A stretch of DNA of 64,000 nt from Azospirillum tabaci. Its GTDB lineage: Bacteria > Pseudomonadota > Alphaproteobacteria > Azospirillales > Azospirillaceae. The DNA lies in assembly GCF_014596085.1 (NCBI RefSeq), contig NZ_JACCJY010000007.1:1-64000 (forward strand), written 5' to 3'. Position 1 is the first letter of the stretch, and each line of letters starts with the position of its first letter. Shown one piece after another: positions 55,249 through 64,000 of the stretch. The notes beneath the pieces are model-generated. The model searched no databases and was not told the origin of the DNA. It saw only the letters and a program-made list of their open reading frames with translations. Position numbers and translations under genes: made by a program.

Positions 55249-58200
55249 ATGCCCGACACCACGCCGCACCTCCCCAACCACCGCCTTCATCTGTCCAACA
55301 GTTTCGGACCGGTCAAAATCTGGCCCGATCTTCGTTTGCACGAGGGGTTCGAAAGGCTTGCCGAGCGGCATCCCACCGCCCCGGCGGTGGTGACGGAGGT
55401 CGGCATCCTCGACTGCGCCGGGCTGGACGCGTCGGCAAACGCGCTGGGCCACGCGCTGTTGGCGCTGGGCCTGGAGGCGGAGGAGCCGGTCGGTGTGCTG
55501 ACGGAGCGGTCGGGCCACCTGCCACAGGCGTTTCTTGGAATTCTCAAGGCAGGCGGCGTCTACGTGCCGATGGTCGCCGATCTGCCGCCGGAGCGGCTGG
55601 CCAACATGGCGCGGCAATCGGGGATGCGCCTGCTGATCGCCCTGGACGGGCTGGCCCCGCCGGACGCGCTGGCCGATGCCCTGTCCGTCAACGGCCGGAC
55701 CGAGCGGACGCACGCCGTCCTGCGCCCGGAATCCCTTGACGGCGACAGCCTCGCCAAGTCTGCGGAGCGCCCGAACCGGCCCGGTCCGGCGAATGGGCTG
55801 GCGGTCATCCTCTTCACCTCCGGCTCCACCGGCCAGCCGAAGGGCGTGCTGATCCAGCACGACGCTTGCGTGAATCTGGCGCTCGGCCACATGGAGGCGC
55901 AGGGCGTCGGACCGGGCGACCGGGTGCTGCTGTCAACCTCCCCCGGCTTCATCCTGGGTTTCCGCGAGCTGTGCCTGCCGCTGCTCTCCGGGGCCGCCTA
56001 TGTTCCGGCGTCGCGCGCGCTGATCGACGATCCGGCGCGGCTGCTCGACCACATGACCCGGCTGGGCGTGACCATCGCGTTGTTCACACCCTCCTATCTG
56101 CGGCTTCTGCGCGGGACGGTGCCGACGGGGCTGCGCATGATCCTGACGGCCGGGGAACGGCCGAACCCCGATGATGCGCGGCATTACGCCCGCCATCTCG
56201 ATTATTGGAACATGCACGGCGCCACCGAGGTCTGCGGCACCATCTGCATGCACAAGGTGAATCCGGACGGCGACGGCCCGCTGCCCAGCGGGCGGCCCTT
56301 CACCAACAACGCCGTCCATCTGCTGGACCGCCACGGCAACGAGGTCCCCGACGGCGAGGTCGGCGAGATCCATGTCGTCGGGCGGGGTGTCTCGCGCGGC
56401 TACCTGAACCAGCCCGAGCTGTCGGCGGAGAATTTCGTGGAGACGCGCTTCGGGCGCGCCTACCGCACGCACGACCTGGGGCGCTGGAACGCGGACGGCG
56501 ATCTGGAGACGCTGGGCCGCGCCGACGACATGGTGAAGGTGTCCGGCCAATCGGTGTCGCTGGGCGAGATCGAGCGGACGCTGCTGCGCCACCCGCTGGT
56601 CAGCCGAGCCGCCGCCCTTCAGCACCAGGGCCGCCTGACCGCCATCGTGGAGAGCGCCGATCCGGAGGCGGCACAGGCCGAAGACTGGCGCGCTTTCCTA
56701 GGCCGCACGCTGCCCGCCTACATGGTGCCGGCGCAGGTCCGCGCCGTGGCGCGGATGCCGATCAGCTCCGCCGGCAAGACCGACCGCCGCGCCCTGCTGG
56801 CCCTCGCCGAGGAGGCCCTGACCGCACCGCGCATGACGGGTGGAACCCCGCCGCAGGGCGATCTGGAACGGGCCATCGCCGCGGTCTGGGAAGAGGTGCT
56901 GGACACCCGCCCGGTGATGCGGGACGACCTGTTCTTCGCCGTCGGCGGCACCAGCCTGCTCGCCATCGCGGTGGGGCAGCGCCTCCACGCGCTCGGCCAT
57001 CCGGTGACGGTGCCGGTGATTCTGGCCTCCCAGACGGTGGAGGCGCTGGCCCGCCGCATCGCCGAACAGAAGGACGAGGACGCCGCTCCGCCGGATCTGA
57101 CCGAAGGCTCCGCCACCGCCGGTCAGGAGGATTTCTGGGTTGCCGCCAAGCTCGGCCTCGCGCCCGCCGGGTCGCACGTCGTGCGCGTCCTGTCGGTGCG
57201 CGGCCCGGTTCCGGAGGTGGAGCGCTGGCGCGCCGCCTGGGGCGCCCTGCTGGAGCGTCATCCCGCCCTGCGCACCGCCTTCCACCCCGACGCCGAAGGG
57301 CGGTTGCGTTGGCGCACACTTCCCATCGCCGACCTGCCGCCCGCCGCCGGCTTTTCCATCGACCGCTGCCACGTTCCGGAGGAGGCGCGGGAGCTGATCG
57401 CCGGCTATGCCGAGACGCCCTTCGCCCTGACCCGGGCGCCGCTGGCCCGCGCCGGCCTGATGGTCATCGAATCCAGCGGCGAGACGCTGTTCTGGTTCGT
57501 GCTGCACCACGCGGTGGTGGACGGCCAGTCCGCCCGCACGGTGCAGGAGGATGTCCTGGCCCTGCTTCTGGACCGCCCCTTGCTCCCGGCGCCGCACGGC
57601 ATCGCGCTGGCCACGCGGGACGAGGAGCGCCACCTCCGTTCCGACCGGGCGGAGCGGGACCGCGCCTTCTGGAACGCCAAGCTGGACGCCCTGCCACCCG
57701 AGGCCTTCGAGGAGCTTCCGCTCGACCAGCCCCGCCCCACCACGCCTGGCGGGCGCTCCGCCCCACCCCTGGCGGAGCGGCTGGACGCCGCGACCACCGC
57801 GGCCCTCACCGTCATCGCCAAGGCGCAGGGCGTGGGATTGCAGGGCCTGTTGCTGGCAATCCTGGCGGCGGAGACGCGGCGGCGCGGCGGACGGGCCGAC
57901 CTAATCCTGGGGACCGGCGTTTCGCTGCGCCCCGCGGGAGCGGAAGACGCGGTTGGGCATTTCGTCAATCTCGTGCCGGTCGTCCTGCCCGGCGCCCCGG
58001 CAGCGCTGGCCGGGCAGGTCCGCGCCACCCAGGACGCGCTGACCGAGGCGGTCGGACACGCCGGCCTGCCCGCCAACCTGATCCAGCGTGAGTTCCGCCA
58101 GCGCCGGCCCGACGCGCTGCCACCCGCCCGCGCCAATCTCTTCTCGGTGGCGCTGACCGCCAACCCGCCGCGGACCAGCGCCGATCCGGGCAGCGGCCTG

Positions 58201-61200
58201 TCGCTGTCCCCACGCCGACTGCCCGGCGCGCTTGCCCAACCCGCCGCCGGCCTCGACCTCGCCTTCAGCCACGAGCCGGTGACGGCGGAGGACGGCGACG
58301 GGTTGGAATTGGCGCTGCTGTGGAACCCCGATGTCTATTCGGAAGTCACCGCGCGCTCCTGGCTGGCCGGTTTCGCCGCCTGGGCGCGCTGGCTGGCCGC
58401 CGAGCCGGCACGGCTGGAATCCCCGCTGCCCGCTCTGCTCCCGGAGGAGGAGGCCCTTCTCGACCGCTGGGAGCACGGCGAGGAGCGCCCCCGCCCGGCC
58501 CGCCGTGCCCATGAACTGTTCGAGGAAATCGCCGACCGCCAGCCGGACCGCCCCGCCGTGGTCACCCGCGCCGGCCTGCGCAGCTACGGCGAATTGGATC
58601 AGGACGCCGAGCGCATCGCCACCGCCCTGCTGCGCTGCGGCGTAGCGCGGCAGGAGCCGGTGGCGGTGCTGACCGGCTGCGCGCCGGACCTGCCCGCGGC
58701 GGTGCTCGGCGTCTGGAAAGCCGGGGCAGCATACCTGCCGCTGGCCCAGGACCTGCCGCCGGAGCGCATGGCCTACATGGTCCGCGACGCCGGCGTCCGG
58801 CTGATGATCGCGCTGGACGGCCACCCCGTCCCGCCCACCCTGGCCGAGGCCGTGCCCACATTGATCCGCCCGGAAATTCTCGAAGGCTCCGCCGAACGGA
58901 CAATGATTGCCGGGGCGCCGGACGACCTCGCCTACGTCATCTACACCTCCGGCACCACCGGGCATCCGAAGGGAGTCGCGGTCCGGCACGACGGCTTCGT
59001 CAACGCCGCGCTCGCGACGGGGGAGACGGTCGGCTTGCTGGCGGACGACCGCATGGCGCTGGCGGCGACGCCAGGATTCGACGCCTCGCTGTGGGAACTC
59101 GGGCTGGCGCTGCTCCACGGCACGGCGCTGGTTCCGGTGCCGCCGGACCTGCGCGACGATCCCTGGGCGCTGAAGGACGCCTACGCGGAGTTGGGCGTCA
59201 CCGTGGCCTTCCACGCCCCCTCCTATCTGCGGGTCAGCAAGGAGAAGCCGTTCCGCGGCCTGCGCGTCCTGCTGACCGGCGGAGAGGCCCCGAACGCGGA
59301 CGATGCCCGCCACCACGCGGCGGATCTGGCCTTCTGGAACGCCTACGGCCCCACGGAGGCGAGCATCCTCGCGTCCATCGGCCGCGTCCTGCCGGGGTCC
59401 GGAGTCGGCGGCCCGGTGCCCGCCGGGCGCCCGCTGCCCAATGGCCGCGTCACGCTGCGCCGTCCGGACGGCACGCCGGTTCCGCCGGGCCTGCCGGGGG
59501 AAGTGTGGCTGGGCGGGGTTGGCCTCGCTCGCGGCTACCTGAACAACCCCGACCTGACCGCGCGCTCCTTCGTCGAAACGGCGGAGGGCCGATTCTACCG
59601 CACCGGCGATCTGGGTCGCTGGACAGTGGACGGCCAACTGCTTCTCTGCGGCCGCATCGACCATCAGGTGAAGCTGCACGGCCAGCGTGTCGAGCTTGCC
59701 GAGATCGAGCAGGATCTTCTGGCCCACCCCACCGCCGCGCAGGCCGTCGTCCTGGTGGACGCCGCGGCCGAAGGCACCAAGGCCTTGCGCGCCTTCGTCC
59801 GCGCCAAGGACGGCGCCACCCTGCCCGACGAGGAGGCGTGGCGCGCTTTCCTGACCGACCGCCTTCCAGCCTTCATGGTGCCGGCCAGCGTGACGACGGT
59901 GGACAGCGTCCCCCTGACGCCGGCGGGCAAAGTCGATCGCGACGCCCTGCTCCGCCTCGCCCATTCCCATTCCGATGGCCACGCCGCCACGGCGAAACGC
60001 CAGGCACCGCTGGACGGGCTGGAAGGCTTCATCGCCGCCCAATGGGGCGATTTGCTGGGCGAGGAGGTCGCGCGCAACGACAATTTCTTCGCGCTTGGCG
60101 GCAACAGCCTGCTGGCGGTGACCATCGCCCACCGGCTGTCGCAGGATTTGGGCGTGACCGTCCCGGCACGCGCGCTGTTCGCCGCCCCAACCCTGGCCGA
60201 CTTCGCCCGCAAGGTGGCGGAGCTGCGCGTCGCGGACGCGCCTCAGGCCGATACGGACGACTCCGACCTCGCCAGCGAAGGGGAACGGGAGTTCTGGGTG
60301 GCCGAGGCCGCGGGGCTGGACACGCGGCCCTTCGTCATCCCGGTGATCCGCGCCGTTGAGGGGGAGGTTCCGGACTTGGCCCGCTGGGCGGGCGCCTGGA
60401 CGGCGCTCGCGGAACGGCACGAGGCGCTGCGCACGACCTTCGCGGAAGACAGGGAAGGACGCTTGCGCCGCCGCGTCGCCCCCTCCGTTGTTGGAGCGCT
60501 GGAGCTGTCCACACAGGCCGACCGCGCCGCGGCTCTCACCCACATCCGCGCCCGGCAGGGGGTGCCCTTTGCCATGGCGACCGCGCCGCTGTGGCGGGCC
60601 GGGCTGGTGACGCTGGCGGACGGCGGTGCGCCGCTGTTCTGGATGGCGATGCACCATTCCATCGGCGACGGGCGCTCGGTCGGCATCCTGCTGGCGGACC
60701 TGTCCGCGCTGCTGGCGGGCGGGCGTCTTCCGCCCCTGTCCGCCCGTTACGCCGCCATGGTCGCCCGTGAGCGGCGCTATCTGGACGGCCCGGACCGCGC
60801 GGCGGACGAGGCCCACTGGCGGGAACGGCTGTCCGCCCTGCCCGGCGAGGCTTTCGACGACTGGCCGCTCGACACGCCGCGCGCCGCCGGCGCCGCGCCG
60901 GGCAGCCACCGCTTCGAGTTGCGCTTGGACCCGGCCACCGCCGCCGGGCTGAAGGCCGTCGCCCGTCGGCACGAGGCCAGCCTGCACGCCGTCCTCCTGA
61001 CCCTGCTGGCGCGCGAGGTGCTGCGGCGCACCGGGCGCGGCGCCTTCACCATCGGCACCACGAGCGACATTCGGGAAACCGCCGAGGACGCGCGCATCGT
61101 CGGCTATGGCGTGACCATGCTGCCGCTGGCCGTCCGCCCCTTTGCCGGAACCCCCTTCGGGGCGGAACTGCGCGCCACCCAGGCAGCGCTGGCGGGGGCG

Positions 61201-64000
61201 CTTCAGCACGCCCGTCTGCCCTTCGCGCGAATCTGCCACGGCTTCTGGGCGGATCGTCCGCAGCACCGCGACCCGGCCCGTTATCCGCTGTTCGACATCG
61301 CGGTGACGGAGAATCCGCAAGGCTTGCCCGCCGCCGGCCCGCTGCGCTTCGTCCGCCCCGATGGCGAAGGGCTGGCCTATGAACGCACCGGCCATTCCCC
61401 GGGCCAGGACATGGTGCTGATCCATGAAGGGTTGGCGGACGGCGGGCTGCTGCTGCAATGGCACGTCAACGCCGCGCTCTACGCCAAGGACACGGCGGAG
61501 CGCTGGTTCGACGCGCTGGCCGGCTGGGCGCGTTGGCTGGGTGGTGACGCCGCCCGCGCCGAGGCGATGCCGCCCGCCCTGCTGCCGGAGGAGGAGGCCA
61601 CCCTCGCGGCGTGGGAGCATGGCCCGGCGGTGGAGCGCCCGGCGCTGCCCTTCCACGCGCTGTTCGAACGGCTGATCGACCGTCCCGGCACCGGGCAAGG
61701 CGGACGCCCGGCGGTCATCGGTGCCGACCGCGTTCTGACCTACCGCGCGGTGGAGGCGGAGGCCAACGCCATCGCCCATGCCCTGCGGGAGCGTGGAGTG
61801 GAGCGCGGCACCGTGGTCGGCGTGCTGACCGGCCGCTCCCCCAACCTGCCCGCCGCGCTTCTGGGCGTGTGGAAAGCCGGGGCGGTGTATCTGCCGCTCG
61901 CCGCCGACCTGCCGGCGGAACGGCTGGCTTTCATCGCCGCTGACGCCAGTGCGGCCCTGCTGCTGGCGTTGGACGGCGTGGCGGTGCCGGACGCGCTGTC
62001 CGCCCTCCTGCTTCTGCGTCCGGAGGATCTCTCCGCCGATTTCCGAACGGCGCACGCCCACCGTCCGCAAGCCGTGAGCGGACCGGAGGACACCGCCTAC
62101 ATCCTCTACACCTCCGGCTCCACCGGCCGGCCCAAGGGCACGCCGGTCAGTCACGGCGCCTACGTGAACATGCTGTCGGGCGCCGTGGAAACCTTCGGCC
62201 TGACCGCCGAGGACCGGACGCTGATGTTCGCTTCGCCGTCCTTCGACGTGTCGCTGTCGGACATCGGCGTGCCGCTGGCCGCCGGGGCGGCGCTCTGCGC
62301 CGTTCCCTATGAAGTGCTGAGCGCGCCGGCCCGCCTGATGGCCTTCCTGGCGGAGCAGCGGGTGACCGTCGCCGACCTCACCCCGACCTATCTGCGCCTG
62401 TTCGACGGGGCGGAGCTGCCGTCGCTGCGCATCCTGGTGACCGGCGGCGAGGCGCCGCTGACGACGGACGTGCGCGCCTACGCCGGGCGGCTGCGCTACT
62501 ACAACGCCTACGGCCCGACCGAGAACACGATCACGAGCGCCATGGGGCTGCTGGGTGCGGAGGATCGGGGCTTCCTGCCCGTCGGCCGCCCGCTGCCCAA
62601 CACGTCGGTCCACATCCGCGACGCGGCGGGTCGCCCGGTGCCGCCGGGGGCGGTGGGGGAGATCTGGCTCGGCGGCGCCAACCTCGCCCGCGGCTATCTG
62701 AATCGCCCGGAGCAGGAGGCGGCCGCCTTCGTCGGGACGGGACGCGGGCGGCTCTACCGCTCCGGCGACCTCGGGCGCTGGCGTGCCGACGGCGAGTTGG
62801 AGGTGTTGGGCCGCATCGACGATCAGGTGAAGCTGAACGGCATCCGCGTCGAACTCGGCGAAATCGAGCAGGCGCTGGGCGGCCACCCGGACATCGCGCA
62901 AGCCGTAGCCCTTGTGCAGGGCAAGGCCGGCGCCGCTCAGAGCCTGTGGGCCTTCGTCCGCCCCAACCCCGGCAAGCCGGTGCCAGCCGAGGAATCCTGG
63001 CGCGGCTGGCTGGCCGACCGGCTGCCCGCGGTGATGATCCCGGCCGGGGTGATCGCGGTGGAGACGGTGCCGGTGACGGCGTCCGGCAAAGTGGACCGGG
63101 CGGCGCTGCAAGGGCTGACCGCTGGTCCTATCCCGCAGGGAGCGAAGGTGCCGCCGCAGAGCCGGCTTGAGGAAGCCATCGCCCGCGCCTGGGCAGAGCG
63201 GCTGGGCCGCGGCCCGGTCTGGCGCGATGACAATTTCTTCGCGCTCGGCGGCCACAGCCTGCTCGCCATCGCCGTCGCCCACGCGCTGGAGACGGAGCTG
63301 GGGCGCCCCGTCTCCGCCCGCGACCTGTTCACCGAGCCGACGTTGCGCGGCTTTGCCGCCCGCCTCGCCGCCGCCGCTCCCGCGGATTTCCCATCCGATG
63401 CCGAATCCGATTGCGCGACGGAGGGCCAGCGGGAGTTCTGGGTGGCCGAGCAGGCCGGGCTGGACACCCGCGGCTTCAACATTCCCCTGACGCTGGCGGT
63501 GGAGGGTGACCTTCCTGCCGACAATCTTTGGCACGAGGCTTGGGCCGCCCTGACCGACCGGCACGAGGCCCTGCGCACCGGCTTCCATGAGAACGAGGAC
63601 GGCACGCTGCGCAGGACCGGCCACTCTACGACCGCCGAGTTGGAGATCGAAACGGCCCCCAACCGCCCCGGCGCCCTGAATCTCATCCGGGCGCGCCAGA
63701 CGGAACCCTTCGCCATGGCCGCACCGCCGCTGTGGCGGGCCGGGCTGGTGCGGGTGACGGACGGCAGCGGCGCCCTGTTCTGGCTGGCCCTGCACCATTC
63801 CATTGGCGACGGCCTGTCGCTCGGCCTGCTGGCGGATGACCTCGCCGCACTGCTGCGCGGAGAGTCCCTACCCGGCCGCGCCCCCGGCTTCGGCCGATCC
63901 GCCGCTCGGGAGGAGAACTATCTGGCCGGCGAGGCCGCTCGGGCGGACGCGGAGCACTGGCGGCGCCTGCTCTCTGGAATCGACCCTGCCGCCTTCGAGG
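55249..64000 (+). CDS. Non-ribosomal peptide synthetase (5' part, runs off the window)
   Basis: 2917 residues in one unbroken frame. Order: A1 (about 25-540), carrier T1 (Ser 569 in GGTSLL), C1 (about 627-1055; HHAVVDG at 753), A2 (1075-1580; FDAS at 1277), T2 (Ser 1620), C2 (1678-2107; HHSIGDG at 1802), A3 (2123-2630; FDVS at 2332), T3 (Ser 2670), C3 begun (HHSIGDG at 2849). No epimerisation, methylation or formylation domain. A1 deviates: position 235 is Ile rather than Asp, NMHGATE replaces NAYGPTE and YRTHDLG replaces YRTGDLG. A2 and A3 have intact cores (YTSGTTGHPKG, YTSGSTGRPKG, YRTGDLG, YRSGDLG). By alignment to the GrsA pocket, A2 reads roughly D-A-W-F-L-G-A-I-L-K (Leu-like) and A3 D-V-S-D-V-G-A-I-T-K (unassigned). 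GGATTTGTGGGG precedes the ATG. Confidence 0.9.
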   Translation, partial: MPDTTPHLPNHRLHLSNSFGPVKIWPDLRLHEGFERLAERHPTAPAVVTEVGILDCAGLDASANALGHALLALGLEAEEPVGVLTERSGHLPQAFLGILKAGGVYVPMVADLPPERLANMARQSGMRLLIALDGLAPPDALADALSVNGRTERTHAVLRPESLDGDSLAKSAERPNRPGPANGLAVILFTSGSTGQPKGVLIQHDACVNLALGHMEAQGVGPGDRVLLSTSPGFILGFRELCLPLLSGAAYVPASRALIDDPARLLDHMTRLGVTIALFTPSYLRLLRGTVPTGLRMILTAGERPNPDDARHYARHLDYWNMHGATEVCGTICMHKVNPDGDGPLPSGRPFTNNAVHLLDRHGNEVPDGEVGEIHVVGRGVSRGYLNQPELSAENFVETRFGRAYRTHDLGRWNADGDLETLGRADDMVKVSGQSVSLGEIERTLLRHPLVSRAAALQHQGRLTAIVESADPEAAQAEDWRAFLGRTLPAYMVPAQVRAVARMPISSAGKTDRRALLALAEEALTAPRMTGGTPPQGDLERAIAAVWEEVLDTRPVMRDDLFFAVGGTSLLAIAVGQRLHALGHPVTVPVILASQTVEALARRIAEQKDEDAAPPDLTEGSATAGQEDFWVAAKLGLAPAGSHVVRVLSVRGPVPEVERWRAAWGALLERHPALRTAFHPDAEGRLRWRTLPIADLPPAAGFSIDRCHVPEEARELIAGYAETPFALTRAPLARAGLMVIESSGETLFWFVLHHAVVDGQSARTVQEDVLALLLDRPLLPAPHGIALATRDEERHLRSDRAERDRAFWNAKLDALPPEAFEELPLDQPRPTTPGGRSAPPLAERLDAATTAALTVIAKAQGVGLQGLLLAILAAETRRRGGRADLILGTGVSLRPAGAEDAVGHFVNLVPVVLPGAPAALAGQVRATQDALTEAVGHAGLPANLIQREFRQRRPDALPPARANLFSVALTANPPRTSADPGSGLSLSPRRLPGALAQPAAGLDLAFSHEPVTAEDGDGLELALLWNPDVYSEVTARSWLAGFAAWARWLAAEPARLESPLPALLPEEEALLDRWEHGEERPRPARRAHELFEEIADRQPDRPAVVTRAGLRSYGELDQDAERIATALLRCGVARQEPVAVLTGCAPDLPAAVLGVWKAGAAYLPLAQDLPPERMAYMVRDAGVRLMIALDGHPVPPTLAEAVPTLIRPEILEGSAERTMIAGAPDDLAYVIYTSGTTGHPKGVAVRHDGFVNAALATGETVGLLADDRMALAATPGFDASLWELGLALLHGTALVPVPPDLRDDPWALKDAYAELGVTVAFHAPSYLRVSKEKPFRGLRVLLTGGEAPNADDARHHAADLAFWNAYGPTEASILASIGRVLPGSGVGGPVPAGRPLPNGRVTLRRPDGTPVPPGLPGEVWLGGVGLARGYLNNPDLTARSFVETAEGRFYRTGDLGRWTVDGQLLLCGRIDHQVKLHGQRVELAEIEQDLLAHPTAAQAVVLVDAAAEGTKALRAFVRAKDGATLPDEEAWRAFLTDRLPAFMVPASVTTVDSVPLTPAGKVDRDALLRLAHSHSDGHAATAKRQAPLDGLEGFIAAQWGDLLGEEVARNDNFFALGGNSLLAVTIAHRLSQDLGVTVPARALFAAPTLADFARKVAELRVADAPQADTDDSDLASEGEREFWVAEAAGLDTRPFVIPVIRAVEGEVPDLARWAGAWTALAERHEALRTTFAEDREGRLRRRVAPSVVGALELSTQADRAAALTHIRARQGVPFAMATAPLWRAGLVTLADGGAPLFWMAMHHSIGDGRSVGILLADLSALLAGGRLPPLSARYAAMVARERRYLDGPDRAADEAHWRERLSALPGEAFDDWPLDTPRAAGAAPGSHRFELRLDPATAAGLKAVARRHEASLHAVLLTLLAREVLRRTGRGAFTIGTTSDIRETAEDARIVGYGVTMLPLAVRPFAGTPFGAELRATQAALAGALQHARLPFARICHGFWADRPQHRDPARYPLFDIAVTENPQGLPAAGPLRFVRPDGEGLAYERTGHSPGQDMVLIHEGLADGGLLLQWHVNAALYAKDTAERWFDALAGWARWLGGDAARAEAMPPALLPEEEATLAAWEHGPAVERPALPFHALFERLIDRPGTGQGGRPAVIGADRVLTYRAVEAEANAIAHALRERGVERGTVVGVLTGRSPNLPAALLGVWKAGAVYLPLAADLPAERLAFIAADASAALLLALDGVAVPDALSALLLLRPEDLSADFRTAHAHRPQAVSGPEDTAYILYTSGSTGRPKGTPVSHGAYVNMLSGAVETFGLTAEDRTLMFASPSFDVSLSDIGVPLAAGAALCAVPYEVLSAPARLMAFLAEQRVTVADLTPTYLRLFDGAELPSLRILVTGGEAPLTTDVRAYAGRLRYYNAYGPTENTITSAMGLLGAEDRGFLPVGRPLPNTSVHIRDAAGRPVPPGAVGEIWLGGANLARGYLNRPEQEAAAFVGTGRGRLYRSGDLGRWRADGELEVLGRIDDQVKLNGIRVELGEIEQALGGHPDIAQAVALVQGKAGAAQSLWAFVRPNPGKPVPAEESWRGWLADRLPAVMIPAGVIAVETVPVTASGKVDRAALQGLTAGPIPQGAKVPPQSRLEEAIARAWAERLGRGPVWRDDNFFALGGHSLLAIAVAHALETELGRPVSARDLFTEPTLRGFAARLAAAAPADFPSDAESDCATEGQREFWVAEQAGLDTRGFNIPLTLAVEGDLPADNLWHEAWAALTDRHEALRTGFHENEDGTLRRTGHSTTAELEIETAPNRPGALNLIRARQTEPFAMAAPPLWRAGLVRVTDGSGALFWLALHHSIGDGLSLGLLADDLAALLRGESLPGRAPGFGRSAAREENYLAGEAARADAEHWRRLLSGIDPAAFE

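Noticed and set aside
57901-63798. A 1965-residue open frame on the minus strand opposite the NRPS
   Set aside because: It has no recognisable motif, and its length follows from the high G+C of the plus-strand NRPS, whose frame carries all adenylation, carrier and condensation motifs throughout.

Overview
The window is about 68-70% G+C, densely coded on both strands and free of tRNA, rRNA, CRISPR or insertion-sequence genes. Gene content (MucR-type regulator, alphaproteobacterial GlpSTPQUV glycerol importer, hexameric-type citrate synthase, DUF2934 and DUF3008 small proteins, several chemotaxis genes in one long run) suggests a plant-associated Rhodospirillales bacterium such as Azospirillum. 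That assignment is an inference from family knowledge; no marker gene fixes it.

Layout. 1-5.9 kb: end of an unknown gene, a dispersed palindromic repeat, a short-chain dehydrogenase, two small exported proteins, a secreted esterase, an O-methyltransferase, an exported NodB-type deacetylase and a MucR-family regulator. 6.0-8.9 kb: two divergent, closely related GH1 beta-glucosidases. 8.8-18.5 kb: a surface-glycan or peptide-modification locus with a TPR-radical SAM/SPASM protein, a TPR-glycosyltransferase, an SbmA/YddA-type ABC protein whose ATPase motifs are degenerate, an unrecognised 514-aa protein and a GT2 enzyme with an extra C-terminal half. 18.6-20.5 kb: a lower-G+C patch with a cysteine-free unknown protein and an RTX-type calcium-binding protein cut by an in-frame TGA. 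20.5-23.3 kb: a third GH1 and a GH4 enzyme, divergently arranged. 23.3-26 kb: small hypothetical proteins and a family-M20 deacetylase (ArgE-like).

26.2-39.4 kb is a complete chemosensory system. A plus-strand CheC/histidine kinase/response regulator operon converges on a ten-gene minus-strand operon: CheY, CheC, soluble double-hairpin MCP, triple CheW, CheB, HEAT protein, CheR, CheY, CheA and a STAS-like protein. 39.6-43.7 kb holds housekeeping genes: MarC, an aldose-epimerase-like protein, citrate synthase, a flavodoxin-like reductase and a small ATPase. 43.7-53.8 kb is the glycerol operon glpD-S-T-P-Q-U-V-K plus an SDR, with a candidate operator upstream but no glpR in view. 54.0-54.9 kb has DedA and DUF3008 genes.

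55.2-64 kb is the first 2917 residues of a non-ribosomal peptide synthetase that runs off the window (A-T-C-A-T-C-A-T-C...). Its first adenylation domain lacks the aspartate that anchors alpha-amino groups, so it probably loads a non-amino acid starter.

The best candidates for undescribed biology are the modification locus at 8.8-18.5 kb, the NRPS with its repeat-bearing promoter, and the unusual chemosensory operon.
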